From: Candidatus Latescibacterota bacterium
GTDB lineage: Bacteria; Latescibacterota; UBA2968; UBA8231
Assembly: GCA_022825185.1 (NCBI GenBank)
Contig: JAJDYK010000101.1
Coordinates: 1 to 39,689, forward strand
Length of the DNA stretch: 39,689 nt
Direction: 5' to 3'
Positions 1-7,978 of the stretch are shown here, in pieces; the stretch's first letter is position 1; each line of letters begins with the position of its first letter. The notes beneath the pieces were generated by a model, which was given only the letters and a program-made list of their open reading frames with translations, did not search any database and was not told the DNA's origin. The translations under genes were made by a program, and so were the position numbers.

Positions 1-1
1 C

Positions 2-1546
2 CAACGGGCGGACTCGTGGTGGATGTCGCGAACCGGCGTGTTTTTTACGGCCGTCGCCATCATGTTGCTGCCGACCGTGGCGATGGGGGTTATCTTTCCG
101 CTGGTCGGCCAAATCTACACGCGACAACTAGCGCGTCTGGGACGCGGCATAGGCGATATTGGCGCTGTCAACAGCTTGGGCGCGGTTGGGGGGGCCTTTG
201 TGACGGGGTTTGTGCTAATTCCGCTACTGGGGACCGAGTGGAGCGTCAAGGTGTTAGCGGCGTTGAATGGCTTGGTTGGCCTGACGCTCGCCTTGCTTAG
301 CCAGCAACGCAAGCGGCTGGTCTGGAGCGGAGCAGCGGGTTTGGCACTCCTGCTAGTCCTGGTGCCCTCGGATGTGCTGCGGCGCATTGCAGAGCCAGCG
401 GCAGTCAACCGAGAACTGGTGTTTTACCAAGAGGGTGCCGAAGGCGTCATCACCGTCGAACAACAAACCGATGGTTTCCGCAAAATGGCGCTCAATGGGG
501 GCGGGCAGGTGCCGACCGACTACAGCTCGCTGCAAATTTTTCGCCTACTGGGCCATTTGCCCCTGCTCCTGCATCCCGATCCGCAAGAGGTGTTAGTCGT
601 CTCCTTGGGCGGCGGGATCGCCTTGGGCGGTGCGGCCCAATACGAGCCGCGACGCATCACTTGCGTTGAATTGGTGCCGGAGGTGATAGACGCGGCCCGG
701 TTGCACTTTGGCGAATTCAATCACCACGTGCTCGAGAATCCGACTGCGTGGAATATCGAGTTAGTTATCGACGACGGCCGCAATTTTCTCCTCTCCAGCC
801 GCGACACCTACCAAATCATTACTGGGGACGCCACCCATCCAACGAGCGCCGATAGCTGGGTGCTCTACACAAAGGAATTTTACGAACTGTGCCGGGCACA
901 CCTGAGCGCCGACGGGATCATGGCTCAGTGGCTGCCCTTTCACGGCCTGCCGCCAGACGACTACAAGACCATCGTGCGGACCTTTCAGCACGTCTTTCCC
1001 CACGCCACCTTGTGGCGCTCGAACAACTATTCGATCATGGTGGGGACCATGCAGCCGCAGGCGATTGATTGGGAGCGGCTCAACGAGAAGATGGCACCGC
1101 CGCGAGTACACCGCAGTCTGGAGGGCATTGATCTGGGAAACGCATTTGCGCTCTTGAACACCTTGGTGATGGACGAGGTCGCCCTACGGCGCTATGTGGG
1201 GGAAGGGCCGCTCAACACCGACGACCATCCCTATATCAGCTTTGTCAGCCCAAAGGGCTACAGCAGCGGCTCGTGGGAGGTGTTGGAGCATTTGACTCCA
1301 TACCGCACCTCGGCCCTGTCGCTGTTGACGGCCCCCTCTACTACAGTGCGAAAAAAAATGGAGGTCTATTTCAAGGCTGGCGAGTACGCGCTAGAGGGGG
1401 ATATCATGCGGCTGCAAAACCGCGACAGCGCCGCTGCAAGGGCCTATCAGCGCGCACTCCAGGCGAATCCCGCGGATAGATCGTCGGCCTATTTCCTCGA
1501 ACTGCTGGCCGAGCAACTTATCCGGCAACCGCCCCAAGACGAATAG
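2..1546 (+). CDS. Fused MFS/spermidine-synthase-like protein, 5'-truncated
   Basis: The reading frame is open to the window edge, and the first ATG (position 23) lies inside membrane-protein sequence, so the true start is upstream and the N-terminal transporter half is mostly missing. Numbering from that ATG, residues 1-120 hold several hydrophobic helices of the transporter-like part. Residues 130-370 are a spermidine-synthase-type Rossmann methyltransferase fold: glycine loop SLGGGIALG (194-202), acidic motif VELVPEVID (215-223), DDGRNF (250-255) and a GDATHP segment followed by LYTKEFY. A TPR-like C-terminus lies at about 445-495 (AARAYQRALQANP). Family knowledge: such fusions are common in uncultured bacteria, and their substrates are mostly unproven; aminopropyl transfer is not assured. 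The downstream gene starts 5 bp after the stop, so the two are probably cotranscribed. Confidence 0.85.
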   Translation, partial: QRADSWWMSRTGVFFTAVAIMLLPTVAMGVIFPLVGQIYTRQLARLGRGIGDIGAVNSLGAVGGAFVTGFVLIPLLGTEWSVKVLAALNGLVGLTLALLSQQRKRLVWSGAAGLALLLVLVPSDVLRRIAEPAAVNRELVFYQEGAEGVITVEQQTDGFRKMALNGGGQVPTDYSSLQIFRLLGHLPLLLHPDPQEVLVVSLGGGIALGGAAQYEPRRITCVELVPEVIDAARLHFGEFNHHVLENPTAWNIELVIDDGRNFLLSSRDTYQIITGDATHPTSADSWVLYTKEFYELCRAHLSADGIMAQWLPFHGLPPDDYKTIVRTFQHVFPHATLWRSNNYSIMVGTMQPQAIDWERLNEKMAPPRVHRSLEGIDLGNAFALLNTLVMDEVALRRYVGEGPLNTDDHPYISFVSPKGYSSGSWEVLEHLTPYRTSALSLLTAPSTTVRKKMEVYFKAGEYALEGDIMRLQNRDSAAARAYQRALQANPADRSSAYFLELLAEQLIRQPPQDE

Positions 1547-1551
1547 GGTCT

Positions 1552-3501
1552 ATGAGTCAATTCGTCGCCAGCGATAAAAGATGGGTGCCATACCGTGCCT
1601 TGCTCGTCGGCGCTTTGATGGCCGTGGTGATCAACACGGTTTTTCCCTATGGCCTTCTGGTCATGGGGACCCTCGATTGGACCGGGGATTTCATCGCTCT
1701 GAGCGCGATTTTCCTCCTCTTCCTCCTGCTATTGATCAACATTCCGCTCAAGTGGATAGGGCGCAAATGGAGCTTATCGGCCCAAGAGCTAGTGGTAATC
1801 TACGCCATGATGGTCGCGGCTTCGGCGATTCCCTCCACCGGAGTCACGGCGCAATTGGTCCCCTTTTTGGCCGGAGTCTATTACTACGCCACGCCCGAAA
1901 ACAACTGGGCCGAACTCCTCCACCCCTATATCCAGCCGTGGCTGGCACCGCAAGACCCGATGGCGGTCAAGTACTTCTACGAAGGGCTGCCCCAAGAGGT
2001 AGCCATCCCTTGGGGAGCATGGTTAGTACCCCTGTTGGCGTGGGCTTCTTTTTTGGGCGCGCTCTACTTGATGATGATTGCCCTGTCGGCCCTGCTCCAC
2101 GAACAATGGGCACGCAATGAGCGCTTGATCTTTCCTCTCGTCCAGTTACCGCTGTACATGATCCACGAGGACGACAGACCTTCGGCGGTCAATCCCTTTC
2201 TCAAGGAACCGCTGATGTGGTTGGGGTTTGCCATTCCCTTCGTCCTCTTGGGGATCAATGCCCTGCACAAGTACTACCCCTTTATTTCCCCCATCGAGTT
2301 GTCAACCCAATTGGCCATCTTCCACGATATGCGGGGCGTCTTGTTCAACTTGTGGTTTATCGTCCTCGGCCTGACGTACTTCCTGAGTCTGGAGATCTCC
2401 TTTAGCCTATGGTTTTTCTACTTGCTCAACTTCTTCCAGTTGGGCCTTTTCAACACCCTCGGGTTCAGCATTCCAGAGATCCGGCTGATGCACACCGAAG
2501 GTTCCATCGCCACCGCCCAGCAGGCCATTGGGGCGTTGATTGCCCTCGTGGCAGCCAGTTTGTGGACCGCCCGTCGGCACCTCAAAGAAGTGGTCGTCGG
2601 AGCGTGGGAAAAAAAGGACCCGAAAGAGGGCTCAGGGCAGATACTCTCCTACCGCAAGGCCGTGTGGATCCTGATCGGAGCCTTCCTTTACGCGCTCTTA
2701 TGGCTGAAAAGCGCGGGACTGCCCGTGGGGGCGGCGCTGCTGTTACTCGTTATCGCCTTTGTGGTATTCATCGGTTTGACGCGGATCGTCGCCGAAGGGG
2801 GGATGGGGTATGGCCGGACGCAGATGACGCCGCCAGCCTTTGTGATCAATGCGCTGGGCACGGCACCTATTGGGCCGCGAGGCTTGATGGTGCTCGGGTT
2901 TGCCAATGGCTGGGCCGGGGATATCCGCACGACCATGATGGCCGCAGCTTCTAATAGCACCCGGCTGGCCGAGGTAGTAGGGACGCGCCGGCCGCCGCTC
3001 TTTTGGGCTTTGCTCATAGCCATCGCCGTGAGCCTAGTCGCCTCGGCTTGGACAGTACTGTCCATCGCCTATACCTACGGCGGGGTCAATCTCCACTACT
3101 GGTTTTACAGCATCATGGGCCGCTGGACGTTTAACGATATGGCGACGAACCAACTCAATCCGGTGGCCGCGTGGAACTTCTGGGGCCCGCGTGGCGCGTT
3201 CACCGGCTTGGGGGCCGGACTGATGTTTCTGTTGTTGTACCTGCGCCACCGCTTCTTGTGGTGGCCCATCCACCCAATCGGCCTGCCGGTGGGGGGAACC
3301 TATGTGATGTTTTTCGCTTGGTCGAGTATGGCGCTGGGCTGGCTGGCGAAGTGGATCGTGTTGCGGTATGGAGGAATCACACTCTTTCGCCGACTGCGGC
3401 CCTTTTTTCTCGGCATGGTGTTGGGCCAAGTCAGCAGCGCGGGATTGTGGATGGCGGTAGATCTGATTGCAGGGTGGGATGCCGTGGTAACGCGATGGTA
3501 G
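1552..3501 (+). CDS. Polytopic membrane protein, DUF6785/DUF6784-like
   Basis: This 649-residue protein is almost entirely transmembrane helices (roughly 14-16 hydrophobic segments by eye). It has a short charged N-terminus and soluble stretches near residues 115-145 and 350-370. Features I associate with the DUF6785/DUF6784 proteins of Planctomycetes, Latescibacteria and relatives are the LSAQELVVIYAMM segment, the NERLIFPLVQLPL segment, and the RIVAEGGMGYGRTQMTPPAF loop in the middle of the protein. These families are distantly related to OPT-type oligopeptide transporters, so uptake of a small organic solute or peptide is possible but inferred. The ATG lies 5 bp after the preceding stop, with AGGG just upstream, indicating an operon with the MFS/spermidine-synthase-like gene. 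It converges on the FG-GAP gene with a 16-bp gap. Confidence 0.8.
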   Translation: MSQFVASDKRWVPYRALLVGALMAVVINTVFPYGLLVMGTLDWTGDFIALSAIFLLFLLLLINIPLKWIGRKWSLSAQELVVIYAMMVAASAIPSTGVTAQLVPFLAGVYYYATPENNWAELLHPYIQPWLAPQDPMAVKYFYEGLPQEVAIPWGAWLVPLLAWASFLGALYLMMIALSALLHEQWARNERLIFPLVQLPLYMIHEDDRPSAVNPFLKEPLMWLGFAIPFVLLGINALHKYYPFISPIELSTQLAIFHDMRGVLFNLWFIVLGLTYFLSLEISFSLWFFYLLNFFQLGLFNTLGFSIPEIRLMHTEGSIATAQQAIGALIALVAASLWTARRHLKEVVVGAWEKKDPKEGSGQILSYRKAVWILIGAFLYALLWLKSAGLPVGAALLLLVIAFVVFIGLTRIVAEGGMGYGRTQMTPPAFVINALGTAPIGPRGLMVLGFANGWAGDIRTTMMAAASNSTRLAEVVGTRRPPLFWALLIAIAVSLVASAWTVLSIAYTYGGVNLHYWFYSIMGRWTFNDMATNQLNPVAAWNFWGPRGAFTGLGAGLMFLLLYLRHRFLWWPIHPIGLPVGGTYVMFFAWSSMALGWLAKWIVLRYGGITLFRRLRPFFLGMVLGQVSSAGLWMAVDLIAGWDAVVTRW

Positions 3502-3517
3502 CCCCAATTCCCAATTC

Positions 3518-5161
3518 CTAATCAGCCGGCTCGCGCACGGTCAACACCTGATTGGCTGCCACATCGCGCAGCGTCTGAACTGTGCCGCTAGGCCAGTGGA
3601 GGACGACGCTTTCGACGCTGGAAGCAGCGCCCAAGCCAAAGTGTACCTTGAGATCGCTGTGGGAGAGAAAACTGGTGCCACTGCGCACCTCGGCGACCTG
3701 GCGTTTACCTTGGGCGCTTATTTCGATCCGGGTGCCGATTCCGTCGCGGTTGCTGCGGGTGCCTACGGTGGCGATTTGCAAGTAGTTGCCATCGTTGCCG
3801 CCATCGTTGCGCAGGAGATTGGGCGTGCTGTTGAGATTTAAGACGAAGATATCGATATCGCCGTCGCGGTCGTAGTCGGCAAAGCTGGCACCTCGGCTCA
3901 CCTCCACTAAGGCAAAGCCCGGCCCGGCGCGTTCGGAGACTTCGGCAAAGGTGCCGTCGCCCAAGTTTTGGTAGAGGAAGTTAGGCTCGGCATAGCTGCT
4001 GTTGGTGTGGGGCAAGTCGGCTTGGGGATAGGTGTGGCCATTGGCCGCAAAGAGGTCTTGATCGCCGTCGTTGTCAAAGTCGAAAAACCCCGTGCCCCAT
4101 CCCACCTCGGGAGTGCCCCGCGCCGCAACCCGGGATACAAAGGATACATCGAGAAAAAATCCACTGCCCTGATTTTTGTACAGGATATTGTACTCGCCTT
4201 CAAAGTTGGTGACAAAGATATCGAAGTACCCATCGTTGTCGTAATCGCCGACCGCCGCGCCCATGCACCCCTGCTCGGTGCCGTCGCCGCTATAGGCCAC
4301 GCCCGCGCTGAGGCCCTCATCGACAAAGGTGCCGTCGCCTTGGTTCTGGTACAGATTGTTAGGAGCCGAGTCATTGGCGACGAAAATATCGGGCCAGCCA
4401 TTGCGGTCGAAATCGCCGAAGACAACTCCGTACCCATAGTACTTTGTGCCAGCAATACCGGCTTCCTCGCTGCGGTCGGCCAAGGTGCCGTCACCATTGT
4501 TGCGGTAGAATACATCGCCAGCGGGAAGCAAACCGCGCGGACCGCAAAAAATATCGACGTTCTTCCATATGCAGGGGACGGTAGAAGTATAGTCCCGCGA
4601 AAAGTCGATATAATTGGCCACGTACAGATCGACATCGCCGTCTAAATCGGCATCGCCGAAAGCGCAGCCGACGCCCCATCTTTCGTCTCCGCCACCCGCT
4701 TTTTCAGTAACATCCTCAAACGTGCCATCGCCCTGATTCTGGTAGAAGGTATTGCGACCGAAATTGGTCACATACAAGTCCAGATCGCCATCGTTGTCGT
4801 AGTCCGCGACAGCACAACCCATGGACCAACTCGTGTCGCCCACCCCAGCGGCGGTGGTGACATCGACAAAGCGATCCCCCTCGTTGCGGTAGAGGTGATT
4901 GGTCGGCTCTTGGCCCGGCGGAAAGCCTTCAAAGCGGGAGCCGTTGGCCACGTATAAATCGACGTCACCGTCGCTGTCGTAGTCGAAAAAGGCCGAACCA
5001 CCCACAGCGGTTTCAACGATGTATTCTTGGGTGCTGCCCGAGACGTTCCGTGCCGTAATGCCGAGTGCGGCGGCTTGATCGGTGAACTGAGTAGGTAGAG
5101 GTTGGGCTGCTAGGAGAGCTGTACACAGGAGGATGAAAACCCCACTTACTAGCGCGTGCAT
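3518..5161 (-). CDS. Secreted FG-GAP/VCBS repeat protein with ASPIC/UnbV C-terminus (CRTAC1-like) 1
   Basis: 547 residues. A signal peptide ends near residue 19-20 (ILLCTALLAAQ). The body is a run of FG-GAP/VCBS blades carrying Ca-binding D-x-D-x-D-G loops: DYDSDGDVDLYVAN, DYDNDGDLDLYVTN, DADLDGDVDLYVAN, DFDRNGWPDIFVAN, DYDNDGYFDIFVTN, DFDNDGDQDLFAAN and DYDRDGDIDIFVLN. This suggests a seven-bladed beta-propeller. Each blade is followed by the typical NxLYxNxGDGTF hairpin. The last ~75 residues match the ASPIC/UnbV domain (HFGLG, LHWPSGTVQTL). Family knowledge: CRTAC1-type proteins are secreted or surface proteins involved in adhesion or carbohydrate contact; a specific ligand cannot be read from sequence. 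It is the last gene of module A, 47 bp after the glycosyltransferase, and is paralogous to the protein at 22242-23861. Confidence 0.92.
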   Translation of the reverse strand: MHALVSGVFILLCTALLAAQPLPTQFTDQAAALGITARNVSGSTQEYIVETAVGGSAFFDYDSDGDVDLYVANGSRFEGFPPGQEPTNHLYRNEGDRFVDVTTAAGVGDTSWSMGCAVADYDNDGDLDLYVTNFGRNTFYQNQGDGTFEDVTEKAGGGDERWGVGCAFGDADLDGDVDLYVANYIDFSRDYTSTVPCIWKNVDIFCGPRGLLPAGDVFYRNNGDGTLADRSEEAGIAGTKYYGYGVVFGDFDRNGWPDIFVANDSAPNNLYQNQGDGTFVDEGLSAGVAYSGDGTEQGCMGAAVGDYDNDGYFDIFVTNFEGEYNILYKNQGSGFFLDVSFVSRVAARGTPEVGWGTGFFDFDNDGDQDLFAANGHTYPQADLPHTNSSYAEPNFLYQNLGDGTFAEVSERAGPGFALVEVSRGASFADYDRDGDIDIFVLNLNSTPNLLRNDGGNDGNYLQIATVGTRSNRDGIGTRIEISAQGKRQVAEVRSGTSFLSHSDLKVHFGLGAASSVESVVLHWPSGTVQTLRDVAANQVLTVREPAD

Positions 5162-5208
5162 TGCTTTTACTGCGAAACCAAAGACGAGGACAGTGTGAGC
5201 GTCATACT

Positions 5209-6915
5209 TTAAGGAGCGGGAATCTTTTCAGCAAAAAACTGGAGATCGAAGTAGTTCAAAGACCCATCATCTACTTCCACGGTGGGCTGCAGAGCACCAC
5301 CCCGGTACTGGGTGAGAAAAATATAGGACTTGTACCCCCGCTCTGAAAGACGTTGCAACAGGCGCTCGTAGTGTCTGGGAGTGGAGACGTAAAAGAAGGG
5401 CCTTTGGTAAAATTCGCCGCAGAGGGCGTGGGGAACCCAGCGCTGGTTGGTGATGACGACCTCTTCGCTGCGCTGGCGCATTTCACTATTGAGGCGATGG
5501 GAGAACGCTTTCTTCTCCGCGAGAATCGAAACCCCGTACACTTGGGCGGCAAAGCTAAGCACCAGCACTGCACCCACCGCGAGGACACCTCCGCTGAAGT
5601 AGGACCGCTGGCGTTCTAGCCAGTCAATCGCGTTTCCAGCCGCTAAGACCGCGAAGAGCGGGTAGAGGAGCAGAAAGTAGCGGTTGCCCCAGTGGATGCC
5701 CATGGAACCCACCTTGGGCGCGGCCAAGGCGTAGAGGGCAGCAAAGCTCAAGGCGACCAACCAAATCCAGCGTCTAAAAGAAGGCGCGTCAGAATCGGCT
5801 GAACGCAAGAAGGCCAAGGCTACAAAGGGAGCCGATGCAAAGAAAGCATTGGACGATCTGAGCATGTAGTCGATGGGACTCGCAGAGAAGAAATAGCCCC
5901 CAAGGGATAAACCGGCGCTTATCAGAGCCACCACGCTGTACGCGGGTACGGCCTTTTGCAAAGCCGAGGGCGCAAAGCGCGGGCTGAGTACAAAGACGAG
6001 GACGAACGGCAGGGCAAGAACGAGGGAGAGCGAGGGGATCGGATTAGACGCTATGAACAGGTTGTAAAACACCCGCGGCCGCGCCGCGAGATGGTGGACC
6101 CAGTCGGCGGCAGTGGCTAGGTGCGTATTCAAATGGTAACCAAAGGGATGTCCAATGGTCAGCCATTGGAAAAGCCAGAGCGGCAGGAGGGAAACCAAGA
6201 GGATCAGGGCCGACGAGACGAGGATTTTTAATCTGCCTGCGCTGGCATAAAAGGCGGTACATAGGGCCAGCACTAGGCAAAGCAAATAGAACTCGTCTCT
6301 GAAATAGACCGATAATCCGGCCGCGGCCATGCCCAAGAATAGGTGCTTGGGGGCAGAGTCTGCGAGAAACTGCAACAGATAGCGCACACTCCAAATCCCC
6401 AAGCAAATCGCCGGAGTGTGTTCCCAGAAGACCAGACTGTAGAAGAATACCGGCGTACAGAGTCCAGCCGTGAGGACGGCGACATGCCCGACCGCAATTC
6501 GCTGGGAGATCAAACGCGCCAGTTGGGCCAAGCCGGCCAGCATCGCCAGCGAGGAGAGTGCCGGTAACAGATAAAGACCCCAATGACCTAGATTGTCAAA
6601 GAAAAGGGCGGAGATAAGAGCAAATACCGGCGAGAAAACGGAATAGAGCTTGCCGGACTCGACGCGCGTGAAATAGTAGGGCAGGGGATTATAGACGAAG
6701 TCTGGATCGACGATCTGACCCGGCCAAGGGATGGAAAAATCTGTGTAGCGGCTGTTGGCTAAGGCTTGGACTTGGAGGAATTTGTTGGCGTTATCGGTAA
6801 TCCAAAAGCCGCGTTTTTCGAGGACGTAGAGGGTGGCTACATAGCAGACTGCGATGGCGAGCAGAGAGCACAGGACCGATCTGCCGGGATGGAATCGGCG
6901 CAAGAGGACGACCAT
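5209..6915 (-). CDS. GT39/ArnT-like polyprenol-dependent membrane glycosyltransferase
   Basis: 568 residues with about ten to twelve hydrophobic helices. The first helix (residues ~14-32) is followed by a periplasmic-loop motif WITDNANKFLQVQAL, where the Asp sits where GT-C enzymes place the catalytic acidic residue. A further loop has DPDFVYNPLPYYF. The middle carries HTPAICLGIWSVRYLL and YFRDEFYLL helices, and a WGNRYFLLLYPLFA segment resembles late helices of the dolichol/undecaprenol-phosphate-sugar:protein transferases. The last ~100 residues form a small soluble domain. Family knowledge: these enzymes move a sugar from a polyprenyl-phosphate carrier onto protein or lipid outside the inner membrane. 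Its place among secreted proteins makes O-glycosylation of module products plausible, but this is inference. No strong Shine-Dalgarno precedes the ATG. Confidence 0.72.
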   Translation of the reverse strand: MVVLLRRFHPGRSVLCSLLAIAVCYVATLYVLEKRGFWITDNANKFLQVQALANSRYTDFSIPWPGQIVDPDFVYNPLPYYFTRVESGKLYSVFSPVFALISALFFDNLGHWGLYLLPALSSLAMLAGLAQLARLISQRIAVGHVAVLTAGLCTPVFFYSLVFWEHTPAICLGIWSVRYLLQFLADSAPKHLFLGMAAAGLSVYFRDEFYLLCLVLALCTAFYASAGRLKILVSSALILLVSLLPLWLFQWLTIGHPFGYHLNTHLATAADWVHHLAARPRVFYNLFIASNPIPSLSLVLALPFVLVFVLSPRFAPSALQKAVPAYSVVALISAGLSLGGYFFSASPIDYMLRSSNAFFASAPFVALAFLRSADSDAPSFRRWIWLVALSFAALYALAAPKVGSMGIHWGNRYFLLLYPLFAVLAAGNAIDWLERQRSYFSGGVLAVGAVLVLSFAAQVYGVSILAEKKAFSHRLNSEMRQRSEEVVITNQRWVPHALCGEFYQRPFFYVSTPRHYERLLQRLSERGYKSYIFLTQYRGGALQPTVEVDDGSLNYFDLQFFAEKIPAP

Positions 6916-6947
6916 GTATGGAATGCAGCGGAATTTAGCGGTGCGGC

Positions 6948-7976
6948 TTACGGCGCACTAGCCGACAAATTGTCGAAGACGATGAACTGATGCTCGGCCA
7001 AGCCGAGTCGCTCGGCTAGTTCATAACCAGCGCTCATGGGCAAGGAGGGGTTCAATTCCACAATCATCAAGTCCCGCTCCCCAGTGCCGATCCGGCCCAA
7101 CTGGGCCAGTCCATCCAAGTTACTCAGCAGGGAGTTGCCGCCAATGTAGAGGCTTTTACCCACTTGCCTGAGATTATCCAACCCATCCAAATTTTGCAAG
7201 ACTTGGTTGCGGTTTATGCTCAGCGCGCCTCCGACCTCCGCCAGAGCGTTCAATCCCTCCAAGCTCTCGAGGACGGGATGCTCATCAATGGCCAATCCAC
7301 CCTTAATAGCCGCAATCCCGTTCAATCCCCCCAGATCTTTGAGCGCACCATTGAATATGAGCAGCAAATCCCCCTCTACCACTGAGAGGCTGCCCAACCC
7401 CTTTAGATCTCGCAGGGCCTTGTTATCCCTGATTTTGACGCTACTCCCCACGTGGGTCAGCCCGCTCAGACCATCTATGTTAATCAACTCGGTTGTGGCA
7501 TCGACGAAGAGATGGCCGCCGACGCGCCTGAGTGCTTTGAGCCCATCCAGATCCCGCAGCGAAAAATTGCAGCTAATCTCGAAATTTCCCCCCACGCGTT
7601 CTAGCTGTTCTAGCCCTTGCAGTGCAATCAGGCCATTGGAGAGAATATGGAAATTCCCCTCTACATAGCCGAGATTGTGCAGCCCCTTCAAGTCGGTCAG
7701 TGCCCCATTGTTGCGAATGACCAAATCTCCCTCTACTCCGACCAGATTGCGCAGCGGCTCCATACTACTCAAGTACGCATCCTCTAATAAAAAATCTCCC
7801 TGCACCACAAAAGCCTTCTTCTGCGCCCCCGCCCAAGCATCTAACTCCTCCTGAGACTCAATAACTATCGTCTCAGTCTCACCAACGGCCAGCGGCCCTT
7901 CAGGCTCTCCCTCACAGCCGACCCAAAGGGCGATACCCAAGACAGACGCTGCAAAACCCCATCTCCAACTAGCCAT
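6948..7976 (-). CDS. Receptor-L-domain / leucine-rich solenoid lipoprotein 1
   Basis: 342 residues from the ATG at 7976, which has AGGGGGG five bases upstream. A GTG at 7982 overlaps the chaperone stop as GTGA and would add two residues. The N-terminus is a lipoprotein signal ending at ALWVGC, a slightly imperfect lipobox, and the Cys is followed by an acidic linker. From about residue 60 to 297 there are nine to ten repeats of 23-24 residues with the pattern GxLxIxxNxxLxxLxGLxxLxxVG, close to the receptor L-domain family (PF01030-like). One SCNFSL repeat carries a Cys. Such solenoids bind proteins or glycans; the ligand here is unknown. It is translationally coupled to the parvulin gene and followed 32 bp later by the glycosyltransferase. 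The paralog at 20850-22193 is longer and more regular. Confidence 0.82.
   Translation of the reverse strand: MASWRWGFAASVLGIALWVGCEGEPEGPLAVGETETIVIESQEELDAWAGAQKKAFVVQGDFLLEDAYLSSMEPLRNLVGVEGDLVIRNNGALTDLKGLHNLGYVEGNFHILSNGLIALQGLEQLERVGGNFEISCNFSLRDLDGLKALRRVGGHLFVDATTELINIDGLSGLTHVGSSVKIRDNKALRDLKGLGSLSVVEGDLLLIFNGALKDLGGLNGIAAIKGGLAIDEHPVLESLEGLNALAEVGGALSINRNQVLQNLDGLDNLRQVGKSLYIGGNSLLSNLDGLAQLGRIGTGERDLMIVELNPSLPMSAGYELAERLGLAEHQFIVFDNLSASAP
7086..7799 (-). repeat. ~72-nt coding repeats of the L-domain lipoprotein
   Basis: About ten consecutive units of 69-72 nt encode 23-24 residue solenoid repeats. The first unit is degenerate. DNA identity between units is low while the protein pattern is kept, so the array is old and held by selection on protein structure rather than by recent tandem expansion. 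Confidence 0.7.
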
Positions 7977-7978
7977 AC

